DNA from: CAZTHM01 sp041946825
Lineage (GTDB): Bacteria; Acidobacteriota; Terriglobia; UBA7540
Reading direction: 5' to 3'
DNA length: 64,000 nucleotides
Assembly: GCA_041946825.1 (NCBI GenBank)
Contig: JBHGBD010000006.1
Location: 1 to 64,000, forward strand
Shown here piece by piece: positions 36,258-45,293 of this stretch (positions within the stretch are counted from its first letter, which is position 1; every line of letters begins with the position of its first letter). The notes under the pieces were generated by a model. It was not told where the DNA came from. It made no database searches and saw only the letters and a list, made by a program, of their open reading frames with translations. Made by a program: the position numbers and the translations under genes.

Positions 36258-37949
36258 TTAACTCCGCTTTTTGAAATCCTTAAGGATGAGTTGCAGCGAC
36301 TCTTCACCCTGAAAATCATTCTCGTCGAGGGTAAACGCCGAGTCCACGCGATCACCCATTGCGAGTTCGCTCGCGCGCGCGGCCATTCCCCAACCGAGGG
36401 CGTCAAATGAAGCCCCCCCCTGCTCCACCCTCAACTTTAGATGCTTTTCCTTGAGAACTCGTGGCGGGGCAAGCAAACGCACGCAGCGCGCGACGAAAAT
36501 CGGAGTAGGATTTCCGAAACCGCACGGTTCCAGCCGTTTGACCTGTTCGAAAAGGTCGAGAGTGAAATCGCCGAGATTCACTTCGCCATCCACACGCAGC
36601 ACCGGTTCGAGATCCTCCGGCCGGAGCGTGGCGCGCGCGTACGCCTCGAACCTTCCCTCCAATTCCGGAATTCGTTTCGCAGGCAGGGTGAAGCCCGCCG
36701 CCTGCGCGTGCCCGCCAAAGCGTTCGAAGAGGTCGCTTGTCTGATTCAGCGCCTCGAGCAGGTGAAATCCCTTAATAGCCCGGCCCGAGCCCACGCCCTC
36801 GCCGTTCTCCACTCCAATGACCAGCGTGGGGCGATAATACCTTTCTACGGCGCGCTGCGCCACGATCCCGATCACGCCGCGATGCCAGCCTTCGCCGGCA
36901 AAGACCAGAGAGTATTGCGCGGCCTTTTCCGGCCGGAGTTCCTGTTGGCCAATGATGGCGCTGAGAATTTCATCTTCCACGCGCTGGCGCTCGCGATTGA
37001 GAGCGTCTAATCGCTCGGCGATGGCGCGCGCCTGTACGGGATCGGAAGTAGTAAAGAGATCGATGACATCGCGGGCGTTCTCCATCCGGCCCGCCGCGTT
37101 GACGCGCGGCGCCAGGCGGAAGGCCACGTCGCCGGTCCCCACCGCGCGGCCGCGGAGTCCGGCCACCTCCAGCAGGGCTTCCAACCCCCGCTGCGAACAC
37201 CCGCTCAAACCCGCCAGCCCGAAATGAGCAATCACGCGGTTCTCGCCGACCAGGGGCACGACGTCGGCGATCGTGCCAAGCGCCACGATTTTCAGGTAGG
37301 ACTGCAAGTGCCGGTCAGTCCAGCGCTCCCCCACGAGCGTTTGCGCCAGCTTAAACGCCACGCCAACGCCCGAAAGGTTCTTTTCGGGGTATCGGCAATC
37401 GCCCCGCCGCGGATTCAGTATGGCGCAAGCCGGCGGCAGGCGATCGCCAGGCAGATGATGGTCCGTGACGATGCAATCCAGGCCCAGTCCTCTCGCGCGC
37501 GTCAACACTTCGTGCTCGCGGATGCCGGTATCGACGCTCAAGACCACGCTGTAGCCGTCGGAGTGGGCCTTCTCCACCACAGGCACGCGCATGCCGTAGC
37601 CGTCCGTCAAACGGTGTGGAATGTACGCGTCCACCGACGCGCCGAGCCCGCGCAGCGCCGTCAGCAGCACCACGACCGCCATCGTACCGTCCACGTCGTA
37701 GTCGCCGTAGATGAGGATCTTTTCTTTTCGCGCGATAGCACAGCGCAAGCGCTCGACCGCGGCGCGCATGTCGGCCATCAGAAATGGGTCGTGCAGGTGA
37801 GCGAGAGAAGGATTTAGGAACCGCTCAGCGGCTTCCGGCTCTCTAACGTCGCGCAAGACCAGTAGCCGTCCCACGAGCGCAGAGACCTTCAGCTCGCGAG
37901 ACAACCTGGCGACAGCTTCGGGATTAACCGAGGGAATCTGCCAGCGCAT
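36258..37949 (-). CDS. recJ: Single-strand DNA-specific 5'-3' exonuclease RecJ
   Basis: A 563-residue DHH-family nuclease for recombination and repair. Metal-binding motifs are visible: ILIYGDYDVDGTMA, SVDTGIREHE, CIVTDHHLPGD and, in DHHA1, GGHAQAAGFTL. The C-terminal OB-like domain (about 450-560) is present, so the length is standard. No clear ribosome site precedes the ATG. Confidence 0.95.
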   Translation of the reverse strand: MRWQIPSVNPEAVARLSRELKVSALVGRLLVLRDVREPEAAERFLNPSLAHLHDPFLMADMRAAVERLRCAIARKEKILIYGDYDVDGTMAVVVLLTALRGLGASVDAYIPHRLTDGYGMRVPVVEKAHSDGYSVVLSVDTGIREHEVLTRARGLGLDCIVTDHHLPGDRLPPACAILNPRRGDCRYPEKNLSGVGVAFKLAQTLVGERWTDRHLQSYLKIVALGTIADVVPLVGENRVIAHFGLAGLSGCSQRGLEALLEVAGLRGRAVGTGDVAFRLAPRVNAAGRMENARDVIDLFTTSDPVQARAIAERLDALNRERQRVEDEILSAIIGQQELRPEKAAQYSLVFAGEGWHRGVIGIVAQRAVERYYRPTLVIGVENGEGVGSGRAIKGFHLLEALNQTSDLFERFGGHAQAAGFTLPAKRIPELEGRFEAYARATLRPEDLEPVLRVDGEVNLGDFTLDLFEQVKRLEPCGFGNPTPIFVARCVRLLAPPRVLKEKHLKLRVEQGGASFDALGWGMAARASELAMGDRVDSAFTLDENDFQGEESLQLILKDFKKRS

Positions 37950-38072
37950 CGAGAATGCATCATCGTGACAGAGGATGCGCTTCGGCGCAAGGCCGCCTAC
38001 GCCAGCGCCGGCGACAGGTACTCATGAAGGGCCACGCCCCGGATCGGTAGGCAGGCGATTGCCAAAACACTC

Positions 38073-38429
38073 TTACCGCTGGGAAGTCGTATGGAACGAC
38101 CAGTCGGGCTGGACGTAGTACAAGTTAACGGATACAGTGTAATCGGCGGTGATGCGAGTGCCGGAGAGTGTCCGATCAACCTTGATGTCTTCCCGCCGCA
38201 AGGGGATCTGAAGCCGCTGCGCCTCGCGAAGGACATTGTCGCGAAGCTGCTCGGTCGACCGGTCGTTGGCCTCAGCAAATCGAGCCTCCTCATACATCTT
38301 GTCCTTAAGCTGGGAGTTCGCGAAGTAAGGGGGAAAGACTCGCGCGCAGACGTACCCAAACACCGAAAACAGGAGCAGCGCCAGTATCGACTTCAGGCTA
38401 ACGAAGCCACCCTCTGAGTCACGCCTCAT
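38073..38429 (-). CDS. Small single-pass membrane protein, function unknown
   Basis: A 118-residue protein with a short charged N-terminus, one hydrophobic segment (about 12-31) and a soluble domain with helices rich in E, K and R followed by short strands (RITADYTVSVNLYYV). It is not recognised with confidence; DUF4845-like proteins have a similar layout. AGGAGA seven bases upstream supports the start. It is divergent from the Yip1-like/TPR gene and upstream of recJ. Confidence 0.75.
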   Translation of the reverse strand: MRRDSEGGFVSLKSILALLLFSVFGYVCARVFPPYFANSQLKDKMYEEARFAEANDRSTEQLRDNVLREAQRLQIPLRREDIKVDRTLSGTRITADYTVSVNLYYVQPDWSFHTTSQR

Positions 38430-38516
38430 GTCATTCTCCTAAGCGGGGCGCGGGCAGTGGCGACCTATCCCTGTCTAGCTAATAACTCAGAAGTTCCCTT
38501 CAGTCAAGGAAAATCT

Positions 38517-38546
38517 CAAGGTGGGTAGCAGGCGGCCGCCACCTTG
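38517..38546. repeat. Palindromic element in a divergent promoter region
   Basis: CAAGGTGG (38517-38524) and CCACCTTG (38539-38546) form perfect 8-bp arms around a loop with its own palindrome GGCGGCCGCC. It lies between the divergent genes at 38429 and 38649 and may be an operator or a REP-like unit. Confidence 0.6.
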
Positions 38547-38648
38547 CAATCTGCATCCCAAACACCTACTCTTTGGCCCTGCATCACCTCAAGGGGGGCT
38601 CAGGCTCGGCGGATGTCGCGACATTTCCTCCGCCCATGGTGACGGTTT

Positions 38649-39965
38649 ATGCTTCAAGACAACCTGAAATCTCTCTTCAGGCTCTATGCGAGGCCCGTGG
38701 GCGCGATGAGCGACATCATCGACCGCGGCAACTGGCTTTTTGGCGCGCTGTCGGTGGTCGTGGTTTCGGCCTTGCTCCAATTCGGGATGGTCGGAAATCT
38801 GTACCGGACCTACCAGGCCCCGCTTCCGACCGCGCAACAGTTTGCGCACCGTGGCGCGCCACATTCACCGCCCGCTGCCGCGCTTTACGAAGGGGAGGAT
38901 TACGAAATCCCCGTCCAGCGCGCGCCGCTGCCACTGGTGGGCCAATTCGGCTGGTGGTTCGTCTCCTTTTCCACCGCCTCGGTACTGGGAAGCGTTGTTT
39001 CGCTGGCGCTTCTTTACATTCCGCTGGCACTACTCATTATCTCGCTCATCGAACATCTGGGCAGCTTTACGGTCATCCTGCAGCGCGATTACGCCGCGCT
39101 GCTGGCGTGCACGCTGATGTCCTGGGCGGCGGCGCACCTGCCCTTCGCCCTGGCAGGAGGAGCCCTCGGCCTGGCGCGTCCGAATCCCGTCACCCTGCTG
39201 GCCCTGTGGCTGCCTGCCAAGCTCTATTTTGGCGTGTTCATGGTTCTGGCTCTGCGCACGGTCGTGGGAGCAAGCCTCGGGGCCTGCGCCGCCACGGTCT
39301 CAGTTGCGTGGATCTCCGTGATTTTTGAGTCCTACCTGACTTGGCTGGCATCGCCTTTCATTCTCTTTTGGGCATATTTCTATTTTCGCGGCGACGTCGG
39401 CGACCTCTTTTCCACCTTCCGCACCCGCCAGAGCTATCGGCGCTATCTCGAAGCCGCCACCGTTAACCCCCGCGACGCTGAGGCCCATTATCAGCTTGGC
39501 CTCATACACCAGCAGCGCCGGCAGTACACGGAGGCTATCGAACGTTTCAAGCGCGCGGTGGAGATCGATCCCGACGAGGCGGGCGCGCACTTCCAACTTG
39601 GCCGGATCGCTCGCACCCAGGGCCGACTCGAAGACGCGCTAGGACACTTTCAAGCCGTAATGGCGCGCGACCCACAGCATTCTCAGAACGAGGTGTGGCG
39701 CGAAATCGGCGAAAGCTATCTCGCGGCTTCGAAACTCACGGAGGCGCGTTCGGCGCTCGAACGCTACGTCGACCGCCGGTCGTATGATCCCGAGGGACTC
39801 TGTTATCTGGGCGACGCACTGGTAAAGCTCGGCGAACCCCAGGCGGCCCGCGAAATGTTTGAGCGCGCCGTGGAGGCTGAGAAGACCAATCCCTATTCCG
39901 GCCGTGGACATCTGCGCAAATGGCGCAAACTGGCGGAGAAGCAGTTGAAAAATCTGCGCCCCTGA
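38649..39965 (+). CDS. Yip1-like membrane domain plus TPR repeat protein
   Basis: A 438-residue protein. The N-terminal half has about five membrane helices and an opening like Yip1/YIF1-type domains (LFRLYARPVGAMSDIIDRG). The cytoplasmic or periplasmic C-terminal half has at least three tetratricopeptide repeats, for example AEAHYQLGLIHQQRRQYTEA and AGAHFQLGRIARTQGRLEDA, suggesting a scaffold for protein contacts. Function is unknown. It stands alone between the recJ side and the sensor kinase. Confidence 0.75.
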   Translation: MLQDNLKSLFRLYARPVGAMSDIIDRGNWLFGALSVVVVSALLQFGMVGNLYRTYQAPLPTAQQFAHRGAPHSPPAAALYEGEDYEIPVQRAPLPLVGQFGWWFVSFSTASVLGSVVSLALLYIPLALLIISLIEHLGSFTVILQRDYAALLACTLMSWAAAHLPFALAGGALGLARPNPVTLLALWLPAKLYFGVFMVLALRTVVGASLGACAATVSVAWISVIFESYLTWLASPFILFWAYFYFRGDVGDLFSTFRTRQSYRRYLEAATVNPRDAEAHYQLGLIHQQRRQYTEAIERFKRAVEIDPDEAGAHFQLGRIARTQGRLEDALGHFQAVMARDPQHSQNEVWREIGESYLAASKLTEARSALERYVDRRSYDPEGLCYLGDALVKLGEPQAAREMFERAVEAEKTNPYSGRGHLRKWRKLAEKQLKNLRP

Positions 39966-40407
39966 GAACGATCTCTCCATCTCCGGCGGAAAACTCCGGG
40001 GCCGATTCTCTCCTTTTGCCGCGGTCCGGGCGTTTCCTCGTTGACAGTCCAACTCTCATACGATAGCCTACGTGCCGTTTGAAGCGAGGCTAGATTTCTC
40101 GTGCCCGTCAGGGTCCCGATGGGAAGGCCGAGGCCTCGGACCGGGGCCGGATCGGAATACCCCACCCCTGGAAACGGGCTGCGGATGCAAAGGCTTGCAA
40201 AGTCGCGAATGGTATTTCGAAAATCCGAATCCACTATGTTGCTGATTCTAAATGGCCGTAGATATTGCTCTGGATCGTCACCAAACATAAGAAAATACAT
40301 GAGTTAATTTGACAACTCAGTCTGACAGCAAAGGGGATACTCAGAGGGAAGTGCGTTGCCGAGCGGGCCGCTCAAGGATTTGGCGGGAATCCCGATACGG
40401 ATTTCTG
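39966..40407. other. 442-base spacer without a convincing gene
   Basis: The region between the TPR gene and the sensor kinase 3' end holds two isolated TTGACA boxes on the plus strand (40041-40046, 40309-40314) without good -10 partners, and a GC-rich palindrome CCGAGGCCTCGG (40128-40139). A 68-codon frame at 40101-40307 has no ribosome site or familiar sequence. A small RNA is possible but unsupported. Confidence 0.5.
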
Positions 40408-42243
40408 CTAGCGCGGCAGGGAAATTCGGAAGCTCGTTCCGCGATTGAGCTCGCTCGTGAATTCGATTGAACCGTTATGGAGCTGGATGATCCGGTAGAC
40501 CATGGCTAGCCCCACACCCGAGCCCTCGGGGCGCGTAGTGAAATAAAGGGAGAAAATCTTGGAGCGCAGATCCTGAGGAATGCCGACGCCCTGGTCGGCG
40601 ATCTCCAGTTCCAAGCGGTTGGGGAAGGCGCGGGGAGTGACGGTCAGTTCGCCGCCGCCGGGCATGGCTTGGCAGCCGTTGATGACCAGATTCAGCAGCG
40701 CCTGTTTCATCAGGTCGCGGTCGAGGCGCAGTCGCGGCAGGCCGTCCGAGGGCTGGAAGTGCAGCCGGATTCGGTTCGCGAGGGCGTGCGGCTCGGCGAG
40801 TGTGAGAACATCCCGGATCAGCGCCTGAACGTCGGTCTCCACCAGCCGCAATTCGAGCGGCCGGTTGAAGTCGAGAAAGGTCTTGACGACGCGGTCCAGG
40901 CGGCGGATCTCAGCGCTGAGAATTTCGAGTTGCGGCCGGACCTGCTCACCCTGGTCGGGGAGTTTGGATTTGAGCAATTCCAGCTGCAGGACCATGGCAT
41001 TGAGCGGGTTCTTGACCTCGTGGGCCATACCGGAGGTGACGCGTCCGAGCGCCGCCAGCTTGGTGGTGATGTCGATTTGATCCTCGAGCCGGGCGCGTGT
41101 TGAAGCGTCGCGCAGCGTTACCACGCTTCCGACGCGCTCGCCTTCGGCTTCGACGAACTGAACGCTCACGGCGACTCGCGGAATTTCACCTCCCGGTTTC
41201 GACTCGACCATCTCCCAAGTGAGGGTTTTACGCGTCTCGAACGCTTCACGCACCAGTCGGTCGAGTGGCGCGTCATCGGCAAAGACCGCGGCGACGCTCG
41301 AGTGTACGGCAGGATCGGCCTCGCGCTGGAGAAAACGGGCCACCGCCGGCGTGGCCAGCACCAATCGGTCCTGCTTGTCGAAGAGCAGCAGGCCGTCGGC
41401 GAGGTTGGAGAAGAGCTGGTCGAGATTCTCTTTGAGCGCCACAAAAGCGGCTTTTTCGCCGCGCATCTGTTCGCCCAGAAGGTGCAACTTCGAACTGAGC
41501 GCTCCCCACTCGTCGGAGCGTTCGACGGGAAGGGCATCGGCGGACTCGCCCCGGGCCATACGCTCGACGCCCCGCGAGATGGTTTCCAGCGGGCGGAGCA
41601 CGCGGTAAGAAACCACACCTGCCGAGAGTGTGGCAAAGAGGATGGCAAGCGCCGAGAGAATCAAGGCCCTGCGTAGCTCAGGAGTGATCTGATTGCGCAG
41701 GAAGAGCGTAGAAACGCCGACGCGCACATCCCCAAGGGGTTTGCCGCCCATGGCAAGAGGCAACTGCACTTCGTAAACGCGTGATGGGCCATACACAACA
41801 CGGAGTTGATCGAGGAGGCGCGAGCCAACCAGTTCGGCCATCCGTGGCGCGGGATCGAATCGTCGCCCAACCTCCGACGGGTCGTTGTGGACGAGGACCT
41901 GACGGACGGTGTCTGTTATAGTAACATAATAGATTGTTGGAGAATATCCAACTGCAGAATCCATCAACGAGGCAAGGCCGGGGTCCTGGGCGAGGGTCGT
42001 TTGCACGAAGTTATGAAGGGCGAAGTCGTCCGCCGGGTCGGCGCCGGGGGGCATTTTGTGCTGTGCCAGGGAATTCCGCGCCTGATTGTAGATTTCGCTG
42101 GCCACGTAGTCGCCTTTGCTTTCCACCTCCACCAGCGCTTGCCGGGTCAGGCTGGAGAGGTACAGCGTGGACGTGGCGAGGACGACGAGCAGGACCAGAA
42201 AGGAAATGAGCGCCGTGAGCTTGGCTTTAAGGCTGAGTCTCAT
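40408..42243 (-). CDS. Sensor histidine kinase (NtrB/AtoS-like)
   Basis: A 611-residue membrane kinase. Two membrane helices (about 8-30 and 193-213) flank a periplasmic sensing domain. HAMP and PAS-like regions follow, then HisKA with the phosphorylated His in GMAHEVKNPLNAM. The ATPase has N box NLVINGCQAM, G1 DQGVGIP, F box IFSLYFTT and G2 GSGVGLAM. Its start overlaps the end of the NtrC-type regulator by 17 bases, so the two are translationally coupled and almost certainly partners. The ligand is unknown. Confidence 0.92.
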   Translation of the reverse strand: MRLSLKAKLTALISFLVLLVVLATSTLYLSSLTRQALVEVESKGDYVASEIYNQARNSLAQHKMPPGADPADDFALHNFVQTTLAQDPGLASLMDSAVGYSPTIYYVTITDTVRQVLVHNDPSEVGRRFDPAPRMAELVGSRLLDQLRVVYGPSRVYEVQLPLAMGGKPLGDVRVGVSTLFLRNQITPELRRALILSALAILFATLSAGVVSYRVLRPLETISRGVERMARGESADALPVERSDEWGALSSKLHLLGEQMRGEKAAFVALKENLDQLFSNLADGLLLFDKQDRLVLATPAVARFLQREADPAVHSSVAAVFADDAPLDRLVREAFETRKTLTWEMVESKPGGEIPRVAVSVQFVEAEGERVGSVVTLRDASTRARLEDQIDITTKLAALGRVTSGMAHEVKNPLNAMVLQLELLKSKLPDQGEQVRPQLEILSAEIRRLDRVVKTFLDFNRPLELRLVETDVQALIRDVLTLAEPHALANRIRLHFQPSDGLPRLRLDRDLMKQALLNLVINGCQAMPGGGELTVTPRAFPNRLELEIADQGVGIPQDLRSKIFSLYFTTRPEGSGVGLAMVYRIIQLHNGSIEFTSELNRGTSFRISLPR

Positions 42244-43591
42244 ATTCCTTCAGTTTGTTGTGAAGGGTCTTCAGGCTGATGCCCAATAACTCTGCCGCGC
42301 GCGTCTTGTTGTTCTGAGTGGAAGCCAGGGTTTCGAAGATCAGGCGGCGCTCCGCTTCCGCAACGCTCATGCCGGCGCGCAGTCGCAAACCGTCTTCGGA
42401 GCTGGCGGGCGCGGCTTGTCCGAATTCCGCCGAAAGGTCGCGCGGGCGGACAACGTCCCCGGAGCAGATCACCAACGCGTGCTCGAGCGTATTGCGCAAT
42501 TCGCGAACGTTGCCAGGCCATGAATAGTGGCGGAAGGCTTCTATTACCTGAGGATCCACGGCTCGGATGTTACGGTTATGCTTGCGGTTGAGGTCTTCCA
42601 GAATCGCCGCCGCCAGGTCCTCCAGGTCTTCCAGGTGCTCGCGCAGCGCGGGCATGGAAATGTGAACGACATTCAGCCGGAAGTAGAGGTCGTTGCGGAG
42701 CTGCCCCTTTGCAACAGCTTCGGCGGGGACTTTGTTGGTTGAGGCGAGGACGCGGACATCCACCGACATTTCCGCCTTGCTTCCCAGCCGGCGTACCTTC
42801 GAATCTTCGAGCACTCGCAGGAGCTTTGCCTGCGTGGCAAAGGGCATCTCGCCGATTTCGTCCAAAAGCAGGGTGCCGCCGTCGGCCAATTCGAAGCAAC
42901 CGACGCGCCGCTCCACGGCGCCGGTGAAGGCGCCCTTCTCGTGACCAAAGATCTCACTCTCCATCAGGGTTTCGGGGATGGCGGCGCAATTGACCGCCAC
43001 AAACGGCCTGGATGAGCGCGGGCTGAGGTCGTGGACGGTCCGGGCCGCCATTTCCTTGCCCGTCCCGCTCTCGCCGGTGATCAGCACGGAAGCTCGCGAG
43101 GGCGCCACCTGCGCGATGAGCGTCATAACCTCCTGCATCTTCTTCGATCGGCCCACCAACCGCCCGAGAAAACCCAACTCGCGCAGCCTTCGATGGGCGA
43201 TCTCGAGTTGACGGCCTTTCTCCGAGGCTTCCAGGAAATTTCTAAGCTCGACTTGCAGGCGCTTGGGGTCGAGTGGTTTTTCGAGGAAATTGAAGGCGCC
43301 GAGCTTGGTCGCCTCGACAGCTTCTTCAATGGTTCCCTGCCCGGTCAGGATGATGAATCCGACGCCGGGCCGCGAATCGTGAACTTGTTTGAGCAGGTCC
43401 ATGCCGCCCATTTTCGGCATGCGAAGGTCGGAGAGGATGAGCGACGGGTCGAAGGCGGCAACTTTCTCCATCGCCTCCGAACCGTCGGCAGCGGTCTCGG
43501 CTTCGTAGCCCCATGCGCGGAGCAGGTCGGCAAGACCCTGCCGCTCGTGCGCTTCGTCTTCGACCACCAGGATTTTGCTGCCCTTGGCCAC
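42227..43591 (-). CDS. Sigma-54-dependent response regulator (NtrC family)
   Basis: A 454-residue regulator. The receiver domain (KILVVEDEAHERQG; phospho-Asp in LILSDLRMPKMGG) is followed by the AAA+ activator with Walker A GESGTGKE, the sigma-54 contact loop GAFTGA and DEIGEMP, and a C-terminal Fis-type HTH (RAAELLGISLKTLHNKLKEY). The frame continues to 43978, but that part is antisense to the divergent regulator. GTG at 43591 with GGAGGA eight bases upstream is the likely start. Paired with the overlapping kinase gene. Confidence 0.93.
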   Translation of the reverse strand: MAKGSKILVVEDEAHERQGLADLLRAWGYEAETAADGSEAMEKVAAFDPSLILSDLRMPKMGGMDLLKQVHDSRPGVGFIILTGQGTIEEAVEATKLGAFNFLEKPLDPKRLQVELRNFLEASEKGRQLEIAHRRLRELGFLGRLVGRSKKMQEVMTLIAQVAPSRASVLITGESGTGKEMAARTVHDLSPRSSRPFVAVNCAAIPETLMESEIFGHEKGAFTGAVERRVGCFELADGGTLLLDEIGEMPFATQAKLLRVLEDSKVRRLGSKAEMSVDVRVLASTNKVPAEAVAKGQLRNDLYFRLNVVHISMPALREHLEDLEDLAAAILEDLNRKHNRNIRAVDPQVIEAFRHYSWPGNVRELRNTLEHALVICSGDVVRPRDLSAEFGQAAPASSEDGLRLRAGMSVAEAERRLIFETLASTQNNKTRAAELLGISLKTLHNKLKEYETQP

Positions 43592-43613
43592 GATGGAATC
43601 CTCCGTGCCAAGC

Positions 43614-43642
43614 AGTATAGTACATCGGGGTGCGACTTCGAA
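43614..43642 (-). promoter_or_regulatory. Possible promoter of the kinase/regulator pair
   Basis: On the minus strand a good -10 TATACT (43619-43614) is 23 bases upstream of the GTG start, with a poor -35 TTCGAA at 43642-43637. No TGGCAC-N5-TTGC sigma-54 element was seen in the divergent spacer. Confidence 0.35.
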
Positions 43643-43759
43643 ACGGGTCGCGCGAAGCAGGGGTCTGTGGAAACACATGACCGATTCCCCTGCGGTGCTC
43701 GGAACAGTTCTGAATTCAACCCTTGTACCAATTGTCTCTAAAGTAGTAAACTTAGCAAA

Positions 43760-45145
43760 TTGAGCGAACGTCCGCCGCCAATGCGAACGGCTGTCCTGAT
43801 TGTAGATGACGAGCAATCCGCGCGGGCCTTTTGCCTTGATGCCCTCATCGACTTGGGGTTTGAGGCGCGAGAGGCCCCGTCCGCTGCGCTCGCCCTGGCG
43901 ATGCTTGAGAGCGGAAAGTTCGACATCGTCCTTGCGGACCTTCGCATGCCGGGAATGAGCGGTGTCGAACTCCTCCAAGCGGTCCGGCAGACTTACCCCG
44001 AGATCGATGTCGTGTTGATGACGGGCTACGGAACAATTCCGTCGGCCGTCCAGGCTATGCAGCAGGGCGCCTACGATTACCTGACCAAGCCTCTGAAACA
44101 GGAAGACCTCAAACGCGTCTTTGCCCGCTTGGTCGAGAAGCAGGAACTCGCCGCGGAAAACCGCCTACTCCGCGAACAGGTCAAGACGCATCGCGGTTTC
44201 GGCAGCCTGATCGGCACCTCGCCGAAGATGCAGAAGGTTTACCGGCTGATTCTGAAGGTTGCCCCCAGGCGCCATCCGGTGTTCATTCTGGGAGAGAGTG
44301 GCACAGGCAAGGAATTGGTGGCGCGGGCGATCCACGCGTATAGTCCGTGGCACAAGAACCCCTTCGTGCCGGTGGACTGTGGCGCCCTGACGCCGGCCTT
44401 GATCGAAAGCGAACTCTTCGGCCACGTTCGCGGGGCTTTCACGGGAGCCACACAGAGCCGCATGGGGCTGCTGGCGACGGCGCAGGGTGGGACCGTCTTC
44501 CTGGACGAGGTCGCCGAGTTGCCCGTGGAGCTTCAGTCGAAGCTCCTGCGGGCGCTGCAGGAGCGTGAAATCAAGCCTATTGGCAGCAACGAGCGCACAC
44601 GGCTCGACGCGCGTATCATCGCCGCCACCAATCTAGATATCCAGGCCGCCATTCGCCGTGGCGATTTCCGCAAAGAACTCTACTTCCGCCTGGATGTGGT
44701 TTCGATTAAGATCCCGCCATTACGGGAGAGGAAGAGCGACATTCCCTTGCTCGTCCACTATTTCATCGAACAGCACAGCGGAGGCGGCGAGGGGATTTCA
44801 GGTATATCACCGGACGCCATGTCGCGTCTGATGACTTACGATTGGCCGGGCAACGTCCGGGAACTTGAGAATTGCGTGCAGCGGGCCCTGGCGCTTGGCG
44901 CGGGCGCGACGATCCAGGTGAAGGATCTGCCCTCGAACGTCCTGCAACCAACCGGGCTCTTGCCCGCGAGCAAAAAGATCGCAACCCTGAAGGAACAAGA
45001 GCGGAGCTCGATCCTCCAGGCGCTGGAGAACACCCATGGCGACCGCGTCCGCGCCGCGCGCCTGCTCGGCATCGGAAAGACGACGATCTACCGGAAACTC
45101 AAGGAATATGGAATCGAAGAATTCCCCAAGGAGTCAGCCGCCTAA
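43760..45145 (+). CDS. Second sigma-54-dependent response regulator (NtrC family)
   Basis: A 461-residue regulator divergent from the first. The receiver is VLIVDDEQSARAF with phospho-Asp in IVLADLRMPGMSG. The AAA+ domain has GESGTGKE, GAFTGA and DEVAELP, and the C-terminal Fis HTH reads RAARLLGIGKTTIYRKLKEYG. The start is a TTG (43760); an ATG at 43781 would lose only a few residues. No second kinase is adjacent, so it may share the kinase at 40408-42243 or be an orphan regulator. Confidence 0.92.
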   Translation: MSERPPPMRTAVLIVDDEQSARAFCLDALIDLGFEAREAPSAALALAMLESGKFDIVLADLRMPGMSGVELLQAVRQTYPEIDVVLMTGYGTIPSAVQAMQQGAYDYLTKPLKQEDLKRVFARLVEKQELAAENRLLREQVKTHRGFGSLIGTSPKMQKVYRLILKVAPRRHPVFILGESGTGKELVARAIHAYSPWHKNPFVPVDCGALTPALIESELFGHVRGAFTGATQSRMGLLATAQGGTVFLDEVAELPVELQSKLLRALQEREIKPIGSNERTRLDARIIAATNLDIQAAIRRGDFRKELYFRLDVVSIKIPPLRERKSDIPLLVHYFIEQHSGGGEGISGISPDAMSRLMTYDWPGNVRELENCVQRALALGAGATIQVKDLPSNVLQPTGLLPASKKIATLKEQERSSILQALENTHGDRVRAARLLGIGKTTIYRKLKEYGIEEFPKESAA

Positions 45146-45150
45146 GAGAA

Positions 45151-45185
45151 GTTAAAAGTTGACTGTCAAAGGTTGAATGTTCGCG
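45151..45185. repeat. Heptamer repeat after the second NtrC gene
   Basis: Five units: GTTAAAA, GTTGACT, GTCAAAG, GTTGAAT and GTTCGCG. Confidence 0.8.
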
Positions 45186-45234
45186 AAACCCCGACAACAG
45201 CATTCACTTCCCATCGCGGTACCAGGAAGTCTGA

Positions 45235-45291
45235 TTTTGAACTTTTGACTTTCGACTTTTGACTTTCGACTGTCAACTTTCGACTGCCCTC
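45235..45291. repeat. Heptamer repeat upstream of the GT4 gene
   Basis: Units TTTTGAC and TTTCGAC alternate, with one TGTCAAC, ending three bases before the GT4 start. They are inverted relative to the block at 45151-45185 (GTTGAAT versus TTTTGAC-type units). Confidence 0.85.
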
Positions 45292-45293
45292 CC

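Noticed and set aside
40101..40307. 68-codon frame in the TPR-kinase spacer
   Set aside because: No ribosome site, arginine/proline-rich random-looking translation, and no neighbour logic.
43592..43759. Sigma-54 promoter between the divergent regulators
   Set aside because: TGGCAC occurs on the minus strand near 43605, but no TTGC follows at the required distance.
43592..43978. N-terminal extension of the first NtrC-type regulator
   Set aside because: It is antisense to the divergent regulator and lacks similarity; the GTG at 43591 has a proper ribosome site.
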